64,000 nucleotides of DNA from Entomortierella parvispora (lineage: Eukaryota > Mortierellomycota > Mortierellomycetes > Mortierellales > Mortierellaceae): NCBI GenBank assembly GCA_963573315.1, contig OY752152.1:186001-250000 (forward strand), given 5' to 3'. The notes beneath the pieces were generated by a model. The model ran no database searches. It had not been told where the DNA came from and worked only from the letters and a program-made list of their open reading frames with translations. Position 1 is the first letter of the stretch. Every line of letters starts with the position of its first letter. Shown here piece after piece: positions 1 through 12,544 of the stretch. The position numbers were made by a program, and so were the translations under genes.

Positions 1-475
1 TGAATTCTTTCGCTTCGTTTATGTAGTGTATCGCCACTTTGGGTGGTTCAAGAATGATCAATTTGGCATCGCTATGATATCTTACACTCCACTCTGCACG
101 TCCCTTCGTGTATCTATGTTGGCAATAACGCTCACCATGGTCACATGGGCCCAAGGGAACCATTAAGCTGAAAGCCAACGTTTTATTTTTTATTAAAACT
201 TATTATTGTGCCCATTAACATTAGCAGGGGCCTCATAAAACCTTTCCGATCTACTACAAGACAACCCACGTAATACGCTATTCGTATTCAACTAAAAATC
301 GGAAAAGGCGGTCATCGTCGCGCTCTAACACGGATTCTGGCTTGGAGGCGTTCAGCCATAACCCAACGGATGATAGCTTCGGGCCATTGCTTGCTCAGGC
401 AGGCCCAAATACCAATTATCCGTGTCTCTCTCGTACTATAATAACTTTAATTACTATATCTAAACGCGCTTTCTT
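1..475. other. Intergenic, no gene seen
   Basis: No convincing gene on either strand. It lies downstream of the minus-strand gene ending at 476 and is moderately A+T-rich, with poly-A/T stretches near 180-205 that could belong to its 3' untranslated region. The short frame starting at 342 overlaps the real gene antisense and has no recognisable features. Confidence 0.5.
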
Positions 476-3400
476 TCAAATTAGTCCATTTCGCAAGTCT
501 GCCATGGCAAAGCCAATGGCGACCATCTCATCGCCAAAGGATCGCTGTAAATAAATCGAAAGTTGGTCCCTATCGACATGAGGTAACACATCACCTAGCC
601 TGTCCAGACTCTGTTCTGTTACATAGTCGTTCTTGGAAGACCCACCGAGAGATACCTGATTGTCGACAACTGCTACGGACGAGACCGAGTACCTTTGCTG
701 CTGCTGCTGCTTTTGTTGCAACGCTTCCTCCTTCTTCTTGTCTTTCTTACTCAGTCGCTTTTGTGCTGTGCCGGTCGAGAAGGTGTCTCGCTTCTGGTAT
801 TTTGCAAAGGATGCGAGAGAGGAGAACGACGATGTCGAGTGCCTTTGATCTGTCTCCTGCCTAATTGGAACTCCCATCACAAGTCCACTCTCAGCAGTGG
901 GCGAAGATGAACTATAGATAGATTGTGGCTGACTTGATTCCCTTGGGGGAGGACAAGGGACACCGCTCGCAGAGAATTGTACTGGGGACATGGTCAAGGA
1001 GGCGCTTGTGCTGATTGTTGAGGACGAAGATGCTCCCGCATATGTTAACGGCCGTGCCAGACCGCGTGCAATTCCCATTTGCGGGCTTGACCATTGATTA
1101 TAGCTTTGCTGCTGAAAGCCACTGAGTGGGATCATAATTGGTGAGGTCAAAGGCGAATAGACCTCGTCTTTGCTACTTGTCTCATCTGCGAATGGTATGC
1201 CAGTAGCACTGTGGACCAAACGTGTACTTGTATCAGTCAGATTGGTTTCCGATCCTCCTTGCCTTTGCGGCTGGCCCCCGTGCTCCTGGAGCCTCAGCTC
1301 AGCAAGATTAGATTCCGAAGAAATCGATCCTAAGGAAGTGCGGGATTCCAACGGAGTGAAAGGGCTGCCAGCATTGACTGCTTCAGGCTCTTCACGGTTG
1401 GGAATGATCATCATGCTCATTGGTCGGCGAGACGATCTAGTCAAACTCTTACGTATCGGTCGCTCTAAGAATCCAGATTGCGCCGACGGAGTTCCAGAGT
1501 CGATAGGTCTAATTCCACCAGTTGAATCGTAGTACACTGGCACTCCACCCACGTTGGTGGCATCTTCTGATAAGAGGGACGATCTTTTTGCTGCACGGAC
1601 GCTGCTACCACTATTGCTCCGGCTGGAGTTTGTTCCACTAGAAGAGAAGGACGGCAATGCGGATGCCTTATCTGACTTCGTGTAGGCCCTTAGTGAACTC
1701 GAGAAAACATTACCAGCGCCGCTTGTCCCACTTCCTACTCTTTTCAGAGGAGATCCAGGTGATGTGACAGGAGGAAGAGCTCCGGTACGAGCGCTGGAAC
1801 TAGTAGAGGAAGATGATGTTTGGGCCATAGGGGTTTTGCTATCAGACATCGCACGAGAACGAGACGCGGACCATGATTCAAGCTCGACCGCAGATTTCGC
1901 ACTCTTTTGCTTGTAAAACAAAGACCCGCTTGCCGAAGGAGGGTGTGGAGCATGCGCGGGGTGCTGGTGATGGTTGAGAGGTTCAAGCGTACTAAATCCA
2001 TCCGTGGCGCTTGCAGAAATATCCAATGAAAACCTTTTGCCTGCGTTCTTGATCCTAGCTCCAATGCCACCATGAATACCGCTCGTAGATGTTCCAAATT
2101 GCAATCCAACTGACGTCAACCGCCCAGCTCCGTCATTGTATCCCTTGGATAGTGTCTCTGAATTGTGTTGACTCAGGGTGGGGGCCTGCCCAGGGCCATA
2201 CTTTCCTGCTACAGCTTTGACAATCGTAGGTGGATCTACAAAAAAAAACAGGGGCGTTTTAAATTTTATACTCTCACTTCGAATTTTAAAGGAGAGAGTC
2301 CTTGCTTACCTTTCATCATGGCCGGCCTTTCTTGCATCATAGATCGAAGAGTCCAGACATCCAATCCGACCTTTGCACGCGTAAATTCTTGAACTGCCTC
2401 AGTGTACACCTGGTTTCGCTCCTTTAAGGTCAGCTTTCGAACACGGTACGCCTTTAAAGGAATTGGGCGTAAACTTTGATCAGGGAAGGCCAGTTTCTCT
2501 GCCGAAATCTGTCCTTGCTTGGAAGGCGACTCGCCTCGCTGAAGAATTGCTCCGAATACGCCCCCCGTTGGTATGCCAGAACTGTTGCTTTCACTGATAG
2601 AAAGAGGTGCCTCTTCTGTTCCAACGCTATTAGCACCTTCCTGGCTGCTCTTGACTCGCTCTGATGCTAAGGACGTGATGGATGAAGTTGTCGAAGAGGC
2701 TGAAATGCCTCTCTGGACTCTCTTCTTATCTGGCGACATTCGGAGAAGGGCTTCGCGTCCGGCTAGAATTCGAGCCTCGCGTGTTGTCAGGGGGGTGGTA
2801 GGTGTCATCAGACTGGCGGATCCGGGGGACGACAAGTGGGTGCTGAAATTGCTATGGTCTACTGCGGAATAAACATGTTCCTGTTGCTGCTTCTGTGCAT
2901 CCATGAACTCCTTGCGGAAGGCTATCGGCGAAGGCACTATACTTTGAGCACTGCTCATTTCCTTGACTTCGATGGGTGGCGACAAAGGCGCCAGCTCCCA
3001 GCTCGGAAGATCCAGGTAACTCTTAAGCTTCTGGGTATCCAACTGAGAGCGCGTATTCGCGGCGGCTTCTGCTGCTGCTGCCAGTCCAGAACCGGACGTT
3101 ACGAGACTGAGTCTCTTCCTAGGGTCAGATGCATTCATTTGTTCCCTGAAGCGCGTTTGTTCTTCATTGGGTTTTCCGGGCTGCATCTCAAGGTGACCAT
3201 GTCCATTGTAAAAGGTATCGTTGTCGCTCGTTGATAAAACTTGTGCCACCGTATCCTCCATGGAGGACAATGGTCTTGCTTCAAGGGACGATGACCTCTC
3301 GAGTGTAGCTGCATTCTGGGGAGTTGGACGATCGACACCACTAAGTTGGAGCGAATCTGAATTGTTACCTTGGTCAAATTCTGACAGCCCATGAAAGGTA

Positions 3401-4520
3401 TGGGATCGAGTCCTCTTCTCTGTGCCTGCGTTATCCTTTTCTGCAGATGTATTGTTGCTAGATGTCCAAAGTGAGGTGAGATCGTTGTTCGAAAATGAGA
3501 GCTCCAAAAACCTTGGAGCGGTCTTGCCAATTGCGCGCTCGATTCTCAAGTCTACAGTAGGATTTATAGCCTTGATCACTGGCTTGTCAGAGTGAATGTT
3601 CTCTTTTCCTTTTGTGCTGGTGCTGTTTGCTCTATGGTCTTTTTTCAATGCACCGCCAAAACTTTCAAAAAGCTCTGTCACGTCGACTTTGATGTTGTCA
3701 TTGTATGGAACCTCACCCTGCGTGATATCCATCTCATCTCCTTGAATATCCCCGTCAAGAGCATAACCTTCATAGGCCATGTCTTGGTTGGACGTTTTCC
3801 CATGCTCAGTCGCTGCTCCACCAACGGATAGCTGCGATGAGACTGCTAGTGTTGTTGATTGTCGGATACGCTGATCCTTTGCAGTCCCTCGGTGAGATGA
3901 AAGGATACTGTTGCTCAATACTCCAAGAGAAATGGGAGACGAAATTGGCGATGGGACGTACTGAGGAGCTCTTGGTCCTGCAGCATAACTCCCATTCATG
4001 TCAGGTACTATTGCGTCAGAACAAGTAGTGTGTCCTGATCTGTCATAGGACCTCCCAAAGATAGCGGATGTTGCAGATGTAGGAATGCGATGCTGTGTTT
4101 GCTGCATTGGTTGGCGGGATGCTACTGAGCCCTCGTCTTCCGATATTAGAGAAGCTACAAAAAACAGTTATTGTCGATGTCAGCCTTCTATCATTATATC
4201 GACTCAGATCTGTTTACATTCTGGCCCATACCCTGACTGGCTGTCCAGCTAGCCAAGGACTCTGATCCGTTCTGGGTAATGGGATTGAAGGTGGACACTA
4301 GTTCAGCATCCATAAACAACTTATTAAAATGTAAACAAGAACAACGTTCAACGTAGCGACCAATCGAACCCTTGTTCCCTTTTCATACGTTCACCGTCGA
4401 TTTGGTCAATCAGCTGCCGAAGGACAGAGGAATCGTCTAAAACACAGAAGGATTACATGAGTGGATGCAATCGCATTCAACATTTGTGAATGTCAGATTC
4501 ATACCTTCGGATGCGGCCAT
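476..4520 (-). CDS. Large serine-rich protein with CUE-like C-terminus (five exons)
   Basis: I do not recognise a named orthologue. Proposed exons on the minus strand are 4520-4505, 4436-4353, 4297-4232, 4154-2310 and 2235-476; all junctions keep frame and give 1,256 aa. The introns end in TTTTAG, CTAG, TTTGTAG and TTTTGTAG. The 4353 donor (GTTGAA) is weak; an alternative start is the ATG at 4313. Most of the protein is low-complexity and Ser/Thr/Pro-rich, with a short Gln run near residue 1180, as in scaffold or regulatory proteins. Two parts look folded: a charged helical segment around residues 600-650 (LKERNQVYTEAVQEF) straddling the last intron, and the final ~45 residues (LGDVLPHVDRDQL, then GDEMVAIGFAM), whose hydrophobic spacing matches CUE ubiquitin-binding domains. 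A ubiquitin-linked role is inference only. The gene itself is well supported by long open exons. Confidence 0.72.
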
Positions 4521-4865
4521 TAGGATTGGTGTTGGTTGACCTTGTGCTCTGTTTGGATATGTGGGGGGGAAACAAGCAGTATGAGGAAGAGGGGAGCCTT
4601 TTTTTTTGTTTTTACTTGGACAGCAGTTGGGTGACATGACACCACGTCGCAAAGCGCCTGACCTGAAGCACTTTCCCCCTTTTTTTTTTTTTTTGCATTG
4701 ATTCCACCTCCCGACTTCTCCTGGTAGCCAGGACAGACGCAGACAATCATTCCACTTACGCGTCCGCGTTTTCCGATGAATCAGTCCTTACGCGACAAAT
4801 ACCACTTGGAATCAAAGTGCGCGAGCAAAATAGAAGAGCACCGAGGACTGGCTCCTCAACGTGTA

Positions 4866-5737
4866 ATCTAACCGTCGACCCTGGGGGACTTTCCTTTTTG
4901 GGTAGCTTATCCGTCGACCATGCCATTCTCTAACCACCAACCCCTAACAGCCGACCCATGTCTAAACGGCCGACTTTTCTTCTCAGTATCCGCCGACCAG
5001 CCTATTTCTTAACCACCGAGCACCCATAACCGCCGACCTACTCAATGATCGTATCCGCGCCGACTTCACTTTTTCTTATTCGTCGACCCTTCCTAAACCA
5101 TCGAACAGTCTTCATAATCATCATCCAGTTCCTTGTCCACCCATCTACTGGTTTTTTCTGTCCACTGACCTAACAGCCTCAAATTGAATCGACCGACTCT
5201 TTGGTTTCTTGTTGTTCGTCACTGGCCCTGAATAAGCAAGCAGCCGACATCAAAATAAAGGAACAATTGGCCAAGCGACAAGTAAGATCTGGTGGTGGGG
5301 TACACTCACGGCCCGTGGAAAAAAAACTGTGACAAGTGGGAGAGTTTTTACAAGCCGACCGGCAGGCATTATTCAGGCTCGGTGGAGAACAACAAGAAAC
5401 CAAAGAGTCGGTCGATTCAATTTGAGGCTGTTAGGTCAGTGGACAGAAAAAACCAGTAGATGGGTGGACAAGGAACTGGATGATGATTATGAAGACTGTT
5501 CGATGGTTTAGGAAGGGTCGACGAATAAGAAAAAGTGAAGTCGGCGCGGATACGATCATTGAGTAGGTCGGCGGTTATGGGTGCTCGGTGGTTAAGAAAT
5601 AGGCTGGTCGGCGGATACTGAGAAGAAAAGTCGGCCGTTTAGACATGGGTCGGCTGTTAGGGGTTGGTGGTTAGAGAATGGCATGGTCGACGGATAAGCT
5701 ACCCAAAAAAGGAAAGTCCCCCATGGTCGGCGGATAG
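4866..5737. repeat. Foldback element with long inverted arms
   Basis: The left arm (about 4882-5213) is the reverse complement of the right arm (about 5387-5723), nearly without mismatch. Weaker pairing extends outward to about 4866/5737 and inward past a shared CCTGAATAA/TTATTCAGG. The loop is only ~150-170 bp. Both arms carry many GTCGAC/GTCGGC-type hexamers at roughly 25-35-bp spacing. No reading frame fits a transposase. It is either a non-autonomous foldback/MITE-like transposon or a structural palindrome. It sits between the tRNA gene and the promoter side of the serine-rich gene. Confidence 0.85.
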
Positions 5738-5800
5738 ATCTCTCGCGTTTATGGTGGTGGGTAGGCCGTACGCAAAAAACGAACAAAAATGAACCATCAT

Positions 5801-5874
5801 CGCTCCCGGGTGGGCTTGAACCACCAACCTCCTGATTAACAGTCAGACGCGCTAACCAATTGCGCCACGGAAGC
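5801..5874 (-). tRNA. tRNA-Asn (anticodon GTT)
   Basis: On the minus strand GCTTCCG (5874-5868) pairs with CGGGAGC (5808-5802), closing a 7-bp acceptor stem with one G-T pair. The anticodon loop CTGTTAA sits on a TCTGA/TCAGG stem, so the anticodon is GTT. The T arm contains GGTTCAAGCC, matching a B box. The length of 74 nt with the discriminator G is standard and there is no intron. A T-run about 11-16 nt beyond the 3' end is a candidate Pol III terminator. The frame that translates through this gene is a well-known tRNA artefact. Confidence 0.95.
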
Positions 5875-6134
5875 CACTTCAACGTCGTTGTGATTGGTCA
5901 ATGAAATTTTAGAAAGCATATGAATATCGCGGTATCACGTGACATAATCATATCATACCCTTAATGTAATCACGTGCATCAGTTCAGAGACCGTTTTGAA
6001 GCGGTATATAAATGCGAAGAGGATCTTGAGGTTGCAGACAAGCGAATACTGGACGTGTATCGAGGCAGACAAATTATTAACATCATGGAACGAATGGGAG
6101 GAACAAGTATCTAGACTATAAAAAGCTTTATTGC

Positions 6135-7680
6135 TCATGACTTGTAAATAAATTCTACAATCTGTTCCTTGGCTTTCTTTGGGTCCGTGGAAATACTAAG
6201 GGATGAGATTGAATAACATGGTCAGAAAGTGTAATACAGATCTCGACTTTACGTCTAAAAACTTACTTTTTAAGCTTGATATCGAAGCCGTTTTCGTCGT
6301 TAGGTTCAAAGAACCGAGAAACGTGTGCTTCTTTCTGTGCATCGCGTTCCTTTGACCGGACACGTTGGGCGTCCTCCACTTTGCTCTTTTCCTCTGTAGC
6401 CAAATCCTGGTTGTTAACTCTAAGGGCGGCTGTCAACTTGCTCCACAGACGACGTGATTCGTTTGCTTCCTGTTCAGATTCTGGTGCAATGATTTTTGGA
6501 TGGATTTTTGCTGTTTTGGCGTCAAAGAAGATCTCTTTGACTCCCTGGATGCGGAAAGTAAGGCAGTATAAGTATATTGTTTATAGAAATATTCTGCAGT
6601 TCAACAGTGGCAGAATCTCTTGCCTTCTTTGTGATGAAAATCTCATCGGACCATTTTCCTGAGATGTCATACAGGACCTCCCCAGTAGAGATGCGCTTGA
6701 TCTTTCCTGCAATGCAGTTATAAGATCCAGTGAAGTATCCCTGTCAGGTAGTTCAGTTGTGTTAGGGCGTTAAGCACACTGTAGCCAATTGATGTCTGTA
6801 TTCTGTTATTTTTTGTTCAATCTTGCCATACCTTCACCTTGAACTCCAAAGAGCACACAAGATCCAACTCTGGACATTTGACAGCAGCCACATCGCCCAG
6901 TTCCATGAGCATAGTTCCAAACAGAATTCCGCGCGCGTAGACGTTGGGCATTGTGATAGCATAGGTCTCGCCAGGTCGATTCGTAAATGAGACGTTAATT
7001 TCGCCCTGCATCAGAGTTGCAGCGCTGTTTCCCAAGAATTTTGACTTTGGCATCAGATCACCAACAATGCTGAGGTGGTTCTCAGGACTAGCATAGTAAT
7101 ACACCGAGATGGGTGGATGGTGCGACACTTGCTCTGCAACATAAAAGGCTTCTGTGCCATCTGCAAACGTCCATTTTGAGCGAAAATGTTCTCCAAGAAT
7201 GGGATTATAGGGTTTTTTTACGCCCTAATAGGCAGAAAATGAACGATTGTAAGCCGCGTCCTTGTTTTTGAAATATCTGATGGCAGACCAACAAGCAACC
7301 TACCTTTGGTTTGATATGCCAGCCAGATAGGAAATAGCGGGTTACTGCCACAAACCGCTCGACGGGGTCGTCCAATTGGTTCGCTCTGTGGAGCGGAAGG
7401 GGAGGTGGGCAAAGTCAGGAAAAAAGGTGATGAAAGAGGCAAAGATGACCAAAGGTAAAAACATGCGTTACTTGATAATGATTTCAGGATGGGACATGAA
7501 GTCGGTAATGCGCTCCAGCATACTCCTGGGCTCGAGAACAAAAGTTGGAAGAGTAACCCTGTGAAGGTCGCCACCTTTGCTGAGCTGAGAGATGATGCCC
7601 ATGAGGATGCTACGGTTGCCTTCGTCAACAACCTCGGTGTCGTCGCCCTCAATGGGGATGGTGCTGGTAGGATCTGCCAT
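6135..7680 (-). CDS. Oxysterol-binding protein, Osh4/Kes1 type (six exons)
   Basis: A cytosolic lipid-transfer protein of the ORP family, which exchanges sterol and phosphatidylinositol-4-phosphate between membranes. Exons: 7680-7472, 7385-7304, 7224-6832, 6740-6624, 6544-6267 and 6195-6135; every join keeps frame and yields 379 aa. The family signature EQVSHHPP is intact across the exon-3 region, preceded by FLSGWHIKPKG and NPILGE, and followed by the sterol-pocket strands and the C-terminal ESRRLW helix with its charged tail. There is no PH, ankyrin or GOLD domain, so it is the short Kes1 class (yeast Osh4 is 434 aa). The intron after exon 4 appears to start with GC (AAG|GCAAGA), a GC-AG intron. 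An AATAAA lies a few bases past the stop. The start at 7680 is the first ATG in a sensible N-terminus. The gene is divergent from the carbamoyl-phosphate synthase gene. Confidence 0.93.
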
Positions 7681-8588
7681 TCGAATGTTGATGTGGTGGG
7701 ACGCGCGTGACGAATGAGATGATGAAAGGAGAAAGAAAAAGAGAAGATTGGATCCCGCGGAGACAAAGTGAGCGTTTGGCTTTTTTTTTTTTATATTTTT
7801 GTTTTTTTGAGTTCTCCTTCTGTGCCGGCGTCCGCCTCTGGGTCGGGCAGCCCCCAACTCGTGGACAGGACGGGCAAAGGAAAGAGGGGGTTGAGAGAGT
7901 GACTGAGTGACCGAGTGACCAGGAGACAGCAGACAGACCGATTGACAGACGGACAGACAGACAGACAGACCGAGAGACGGACAAACAGACACAGGGCCGT
8001 GGGGTGCAGTACCGGGTCGTGTCGCGAGTCGTGGGATGGGGTTGGGGTGCAGTGGGTACAGTAGTGACGGGCGGGGTTTGGTTCAGGGCGACGGGGCGGT
8101 GGGGGACCAACCCGACAAAAAAGAGAAACAGAGACAGAGACAGAGACCCAGATTGAGTTTGGCCCGTGGCTGTCGAGTCATTTTTGCACATCACATCGCC
8201 CGCTGCTGCTGTTGTGAGCCGCGTGCGCGGTGTGCGGTGTGCGGTGTGCGGTGTGCGGAAATGTGCCTGCGATCCATTAAGGGTGCGCAGATCTTATCTT
8301 GCCTCCTCTCCTCCCACGCCCTTGCTCGCTCTGACTGATCGTGATGATCTCCTCCGCCAAAGGGTCTTTTAAAAGAGGGCCGAGCCCTTCCCCTTTTCCT
8401 TTTTTCTTTTCTTCTTCTTCACCAAACACCCTCGTGCCCACTTCCCCCCTATCCTTCCGAATCGATCGATATACGACCAAGTATCATCTTTTCCACCAAG
8501 GACCGTCCTCTCGCCCCACCTCCCTACCTACTCCACCTCACAAACCTCTCCCCCGTTTGACCAAAGCGGCATTATCCACTCCCTCAGC
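7681..8588. promoter_or_regulatory. Divergent promoter region with GACA repeat tract
   Basis: This 908-bp interval separates two genes transcribed outward, so it must hold both promoters. It contains a degenerate (GACA)n/(CAGA)n microsatellite at about 7915-7992, a GTGCGGT repeat at about 8223-8258, and pyrimidine-rich stretches just before the plus-strand start (8390-8470), typical of fungal 5' leaders. No clear TATA box or named operator was seen. Several short open frames here are low-complexity artefacts of the repeats. Confidence 0.6.
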
Positions 8589-11500
8589 ATGTACAAGCAA
8601 CTCTACTCCAAAACACCCAAGGCGATCCCAGGAAAATCCTCTGCTTTGCTCTCCAGCTCGCTCCTCTCTTCCACTCATCGCATCGGCGCCAACAATGCTG
8701 TCAGCAATGTCGTGCCTTTGCTCGCCACCCGTGCCTTGCTGCATACAGCTGGGCCCGCCGGCTCGCGCACCCCGATCCTGGCCTCGCTCTCTGCTGTGGG
8801 CGGCCGGTCTACAAAGGCTTTGAGCCTGGCTCACACAGGCCTCAAATCCCTTTCGATGGCGCAGACCCGTTGGTTCTCACAAACCTCGGACATCCATCAG
8901 AAGCATGGATCGGGCCAGCAACTGTCCTCGACAAAGAAGCTGGTTTCGGAAGCCATTCTTGCGGACGTCCCACTTGTCGAAGTCAAGAAGGTCCTGGTCG
9001 TCGGTTCTGGTGGATTGACCATTGGACAGGCAGGAGAGTTTGACTACTCAGGTATATAATCATTTTTTTTGTGGACATGATATCTTCGCTATCCTCCGCG
9101 ACGTGCACCTATCCATCTAAAGCAGCAGTCACTTCCTAGTTACTAACCGCTTCTATGTTGCTGACAGGCTCCCAGGCGATCAAGGCTCTCAAGGAGTCAA
9201 ACATCAAGACTGTCCTTGTGAATCCCAATATTGCCACTATTCAGACCTCGCATGCTCTGGCAGACACTGTGTACTTCCTTCCTGTTACCCCCGAATATCT
9301 GGAGTACATCATTGAACGCGAGCGTCCTGATGGCATTCTCTTGACCTTTGGCGGACAAACTGCCCTGAACTGTGGAATCCAACTGGACAAGATGGGAATC
9401 TTTGATCGGCTCAATGTCAAGGTCCTGGGAACCCCTATCAGGACTCTTCTTGTCAGTGAAGATCGCGATCTATTCGCCAAGGCTCTGAATGGTAAGTACC
9501 TACTATCTCGAATCCGGCCGCTCGGTCACCGCGTCCGATTTACAGAGTGCTTACATTTCATTTTTTCACTCAATCTTTCTTCTGCAGAAATTGACATTCC
9601 TGTGGCCCAGTCCGTTGCTGTGAATAATATGAAGGATGCGCTTGCAGCTGCAGATAACATTGGTTACCCTGTCATCATCCGATCTGCATTCTCTCTTGGG
9701 GGATTGGGGTCAGGGTTTGCTAACAACGCTGCAGAATTGACTGCCCTCGGTACAAAGTCTTTGACTCTCTCTCCTCAGATCCTTGTTGAAAAGTCCATGA
9801 AGGGGTGGAAGGAGGTTGAATACGAAGTTGTTCGCGATGCTGCCAATAACTGCATCACTGTCTGCAACATGGAAAACTTTGATCCTCTTGGAACGCACAC
9901 TGGCGATTCTATTGTAGTTGCACCTTCTCAGACCCTGAGCGACGAAGAGTACCATATGCTTCGCTCAGCCGCCATCAAGATCATCCGTCACCTTGGCGTC
10001 GTGGGGGAGTGCAATGTTCAGTATGCACTTCATCCTGAAAGTCTAGAATACAAGGTCATCGAGGTCAACGCTCGTCTGAGTCGCTCAAGGTATTTAAATG
10101 ACTGTGACACCTGAAGTTGTTAATGTTTTAGATGTGCCGCCTCGATTCTCATCTCCGACAACATTTTCAATTTTTCATCTAGTGCCTTGGCATCAAAGGC
10201 GACCGGATACCCTCTTGCGTTCATTGCCGCCAAGATTGCGCTTGGTCACACGCTGCCCAATCTTCGCAACTCTGTCACGAAGACCACCACAGCGTGCTTT
10301 GAGCCCTCTCTTGACTACATTGTCACAAAGATTCCTCGTTGGGATTTGGCAAAGTTTCAGCACGTCTCGCGCGAAATCGGATCCTCAATGAAATCCGTAG
10401 GCGAGGTTATGGCCATTGGGCGCACGTTTGAGGAGTCATTCCAAAAGGCCATCCGTCAAGTCGATCCTCAGTTCAAGGGCTTCCAGGCCTTGGAATTTGC
10501 TGATGTGGACAAGGTGCTAGCAAACCCAACAGATCGTCGCCTGTTTGCTATTGGCGACGCTATGCTCAATAAGGGCTACTCGGTCGACAAGGTCCATGAT
10601 ATTACAAAGGTCGACAAATGGTTTCTCCACAAGTTGTCCAACATCGTCGCTGTCCATCATGAGCTTGGCAAGTTCAATGCTACAAATTTGCCATTTGAGC
10701 TGCTCCATGAGGCCAAACGTAAGGGTTTTGCGGATGCACAAATCGCCGGTCTATTGGGCAAGAAATCCACCGAGGATGTTATCCGCGCCACTCGTAAACA
10801 GATGGGAATTACCCCATTCGTGAAGCGTATCGACACTCTGGCTGCAGAGTTCCCGGCAGATACCAACTATCTCTACACGACTTACAACGCATCGTCGCAT
10901 GATGTGGACTTCACCGACAAGGGCACCATGGTACTCGGATCTGGCGTCTATAGGATCGGTTCTTCTGTGGAGTTTGACTGGTGCGGTGTTTCTTGCATTC
11001 GTGCTCTGCGAGAGCTTGGAAAGAAGACTGTCATGGTGAATTACAATCCAGAGACCGTCTCTACCGACTTTGACGAGTGCGATCGCCTGTACTTCGAAGA
11101 GTTGTCATATGAACGCGTTATGGATATCTACGAGCAAGAGCACGCTCAAGGTGTGGTTGTTTCTGTTGGCGGCCAGCTCCCTCAAAACATTGCTCTTCGT
11201 CTACATGACAACAATGCCAAGGTCCTGGGAACATCTCCAGTTATGATCGATGCAGCTGAGGATCGCTACAAGTTCAGCAAGATTTTGGACACAATTGGTG
11301 TCGATCAGCCTGAATGGAAGGAGCTGACCTCGCTGGATCAGGCATCTCAATTTGCTGAGCAAGTCGGCTATCCTGTCTTGATTCGACCTTCGTACGTTCT
11401 CTCAGGTGCAGCGATGAATGTGGCTCATACTCCAGAGGCTCTTCATCGTTGCCTTACTCTTGCCGCAAACGTATCCCCTCTCCATCCAGTGGTTATCACC

Positions 11501-12544
11501 AAGTTCATTGCAGGCGCCCAGGAGATCGATATTGACGCGGTCGCTCATGAGGGCAAGTTGATTGTCCATGCTATTTCTGAACACGTGGAGAATGCAGGCG
11601 TTCATTCTGGTGACGCAACCCTGGTTCTTCCTTCTCGCGACATCAAGCCAGACACAAAGTCCAAATTGAAGACCATTGCCGAAAAGCTAGCAAAGGCTTT
11701 CCAAATCACCGGTCCATTCAACATGCAGATTATTCACAAGCCTTCGAACATCGCCGGTCAAGAGCCAGTTCTGAAGGTTATCGAGTGTAATATTCGCGCA
11801 TCCCGGTCTTTTCCATTTGTGTCCAAGGTTCTTGGCCATAACTTCATCACTACCGCTACCCATGCTCTCTGCGATAAGGATGTGCCAGCACCTCAGGATT
11901 TGATGGTAAAGGATTACGACTACCAAGCTGTCAAGGTTCCTCAGTTTTCGTGGACCCGTCTTGGCGGCGCAGATCCTTTCTTGGGTGTTGAAATGGCCTC
12001 CACAGGAGAGGTGGCATGTTTTGGACGAGACAAGGAGGAGGCTTATCTGACTGCCCTTCAAAGTGTCCAGAACTTCAAGCTTCCAACTCAAGATTCAAGT
12101 GTCCTCTTGAGTTCAGATGAGTTGACGACCTCAGAGGATCTCGGAGCAATCGGCAAGGGTCTCGAACAGTATGGTGCTAACATTGTCACAATGTCGAAAC
12201 ACACTCAGAAGAACTTGCAAAAGTTTGGTGTCCCCTGCAAGTACATTGCCGCCCCTGAGACTTTGCCAAAGATGCACAAAGTTATGGCAGGAGAGAACGT
12301 GCAGATGGTGATTTCGCTAGCTAGGAGCCGCGCGCTTGATGTCACAGACAAGGAGTATATGATTCGCCGCGCTGGCGTCGACTCTGGAATCTCTCTGATC
12401 AACGACGAAAAGTGTGGCGTACTCTTTGTGAACTCAATTAACAAGAACGTGGAGCGCAAGGCTGCTCTAGTTGCAAACAAGGAGTCAACCTCTGTCCCCG
12501 CAGAAGTCAAGTCTTGGGCAGAGTTTGTCGGAGGCCGTTACTAG
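8589..12544 (+). CDS. CPA2: Carbamoyl-phosphate synthase, arginine-specific large chain, mitochondrial
   Basis: The large subunit makes carbamoyl phosphate from bicarbonate, ATP and glutamine-derived ammonia for arginine synthesis. Exons 8589-9051, 9168-9491, 9588-10089 and 10183-12544 join in frame to 1,216 aa; acceptors include CTGACAG and TTCTGCAG. Residues 1-~125 are rich in Ser, Ala, Arg and Leu with few acids, a mitochondrial presequence. The first carboxyphosphate half starts at [21 protein letters not shown] and carries the ATP-grasp loop [11 protein letters not shown] and EVNARLSRS. The second half repeats the pattern ([37 protein letters not shown]). A short allosteric MGS-like domain ends the protein. 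No dihydroorotase or aspartate transcarbamylase domain is fused, so it is not the pyrimidine CAD/URA2 enzyme. The glutaminase subunit gene is not in this window. Confidence 0.95.

Noticed and set aside
5592-5882. Minus-strand frame with RNWLARLTVNQEVGG
   Set aside because: It is the translation of tRNA-Asn and the foldback arm, a known artefact.
7921-7992. Possible CRISPR-like direct repeats
   Set aside because: A simple GACA microsatellite without spacers; the genome is eukaryotic.
7468-8194. Long minus-strand N-terminal extensions of the oxysterol-binding protein rich in Cys/Ser/Val repeats
   Set aside because: They translate the GACA microsatellite in the promoter; the credible start is at 7680.
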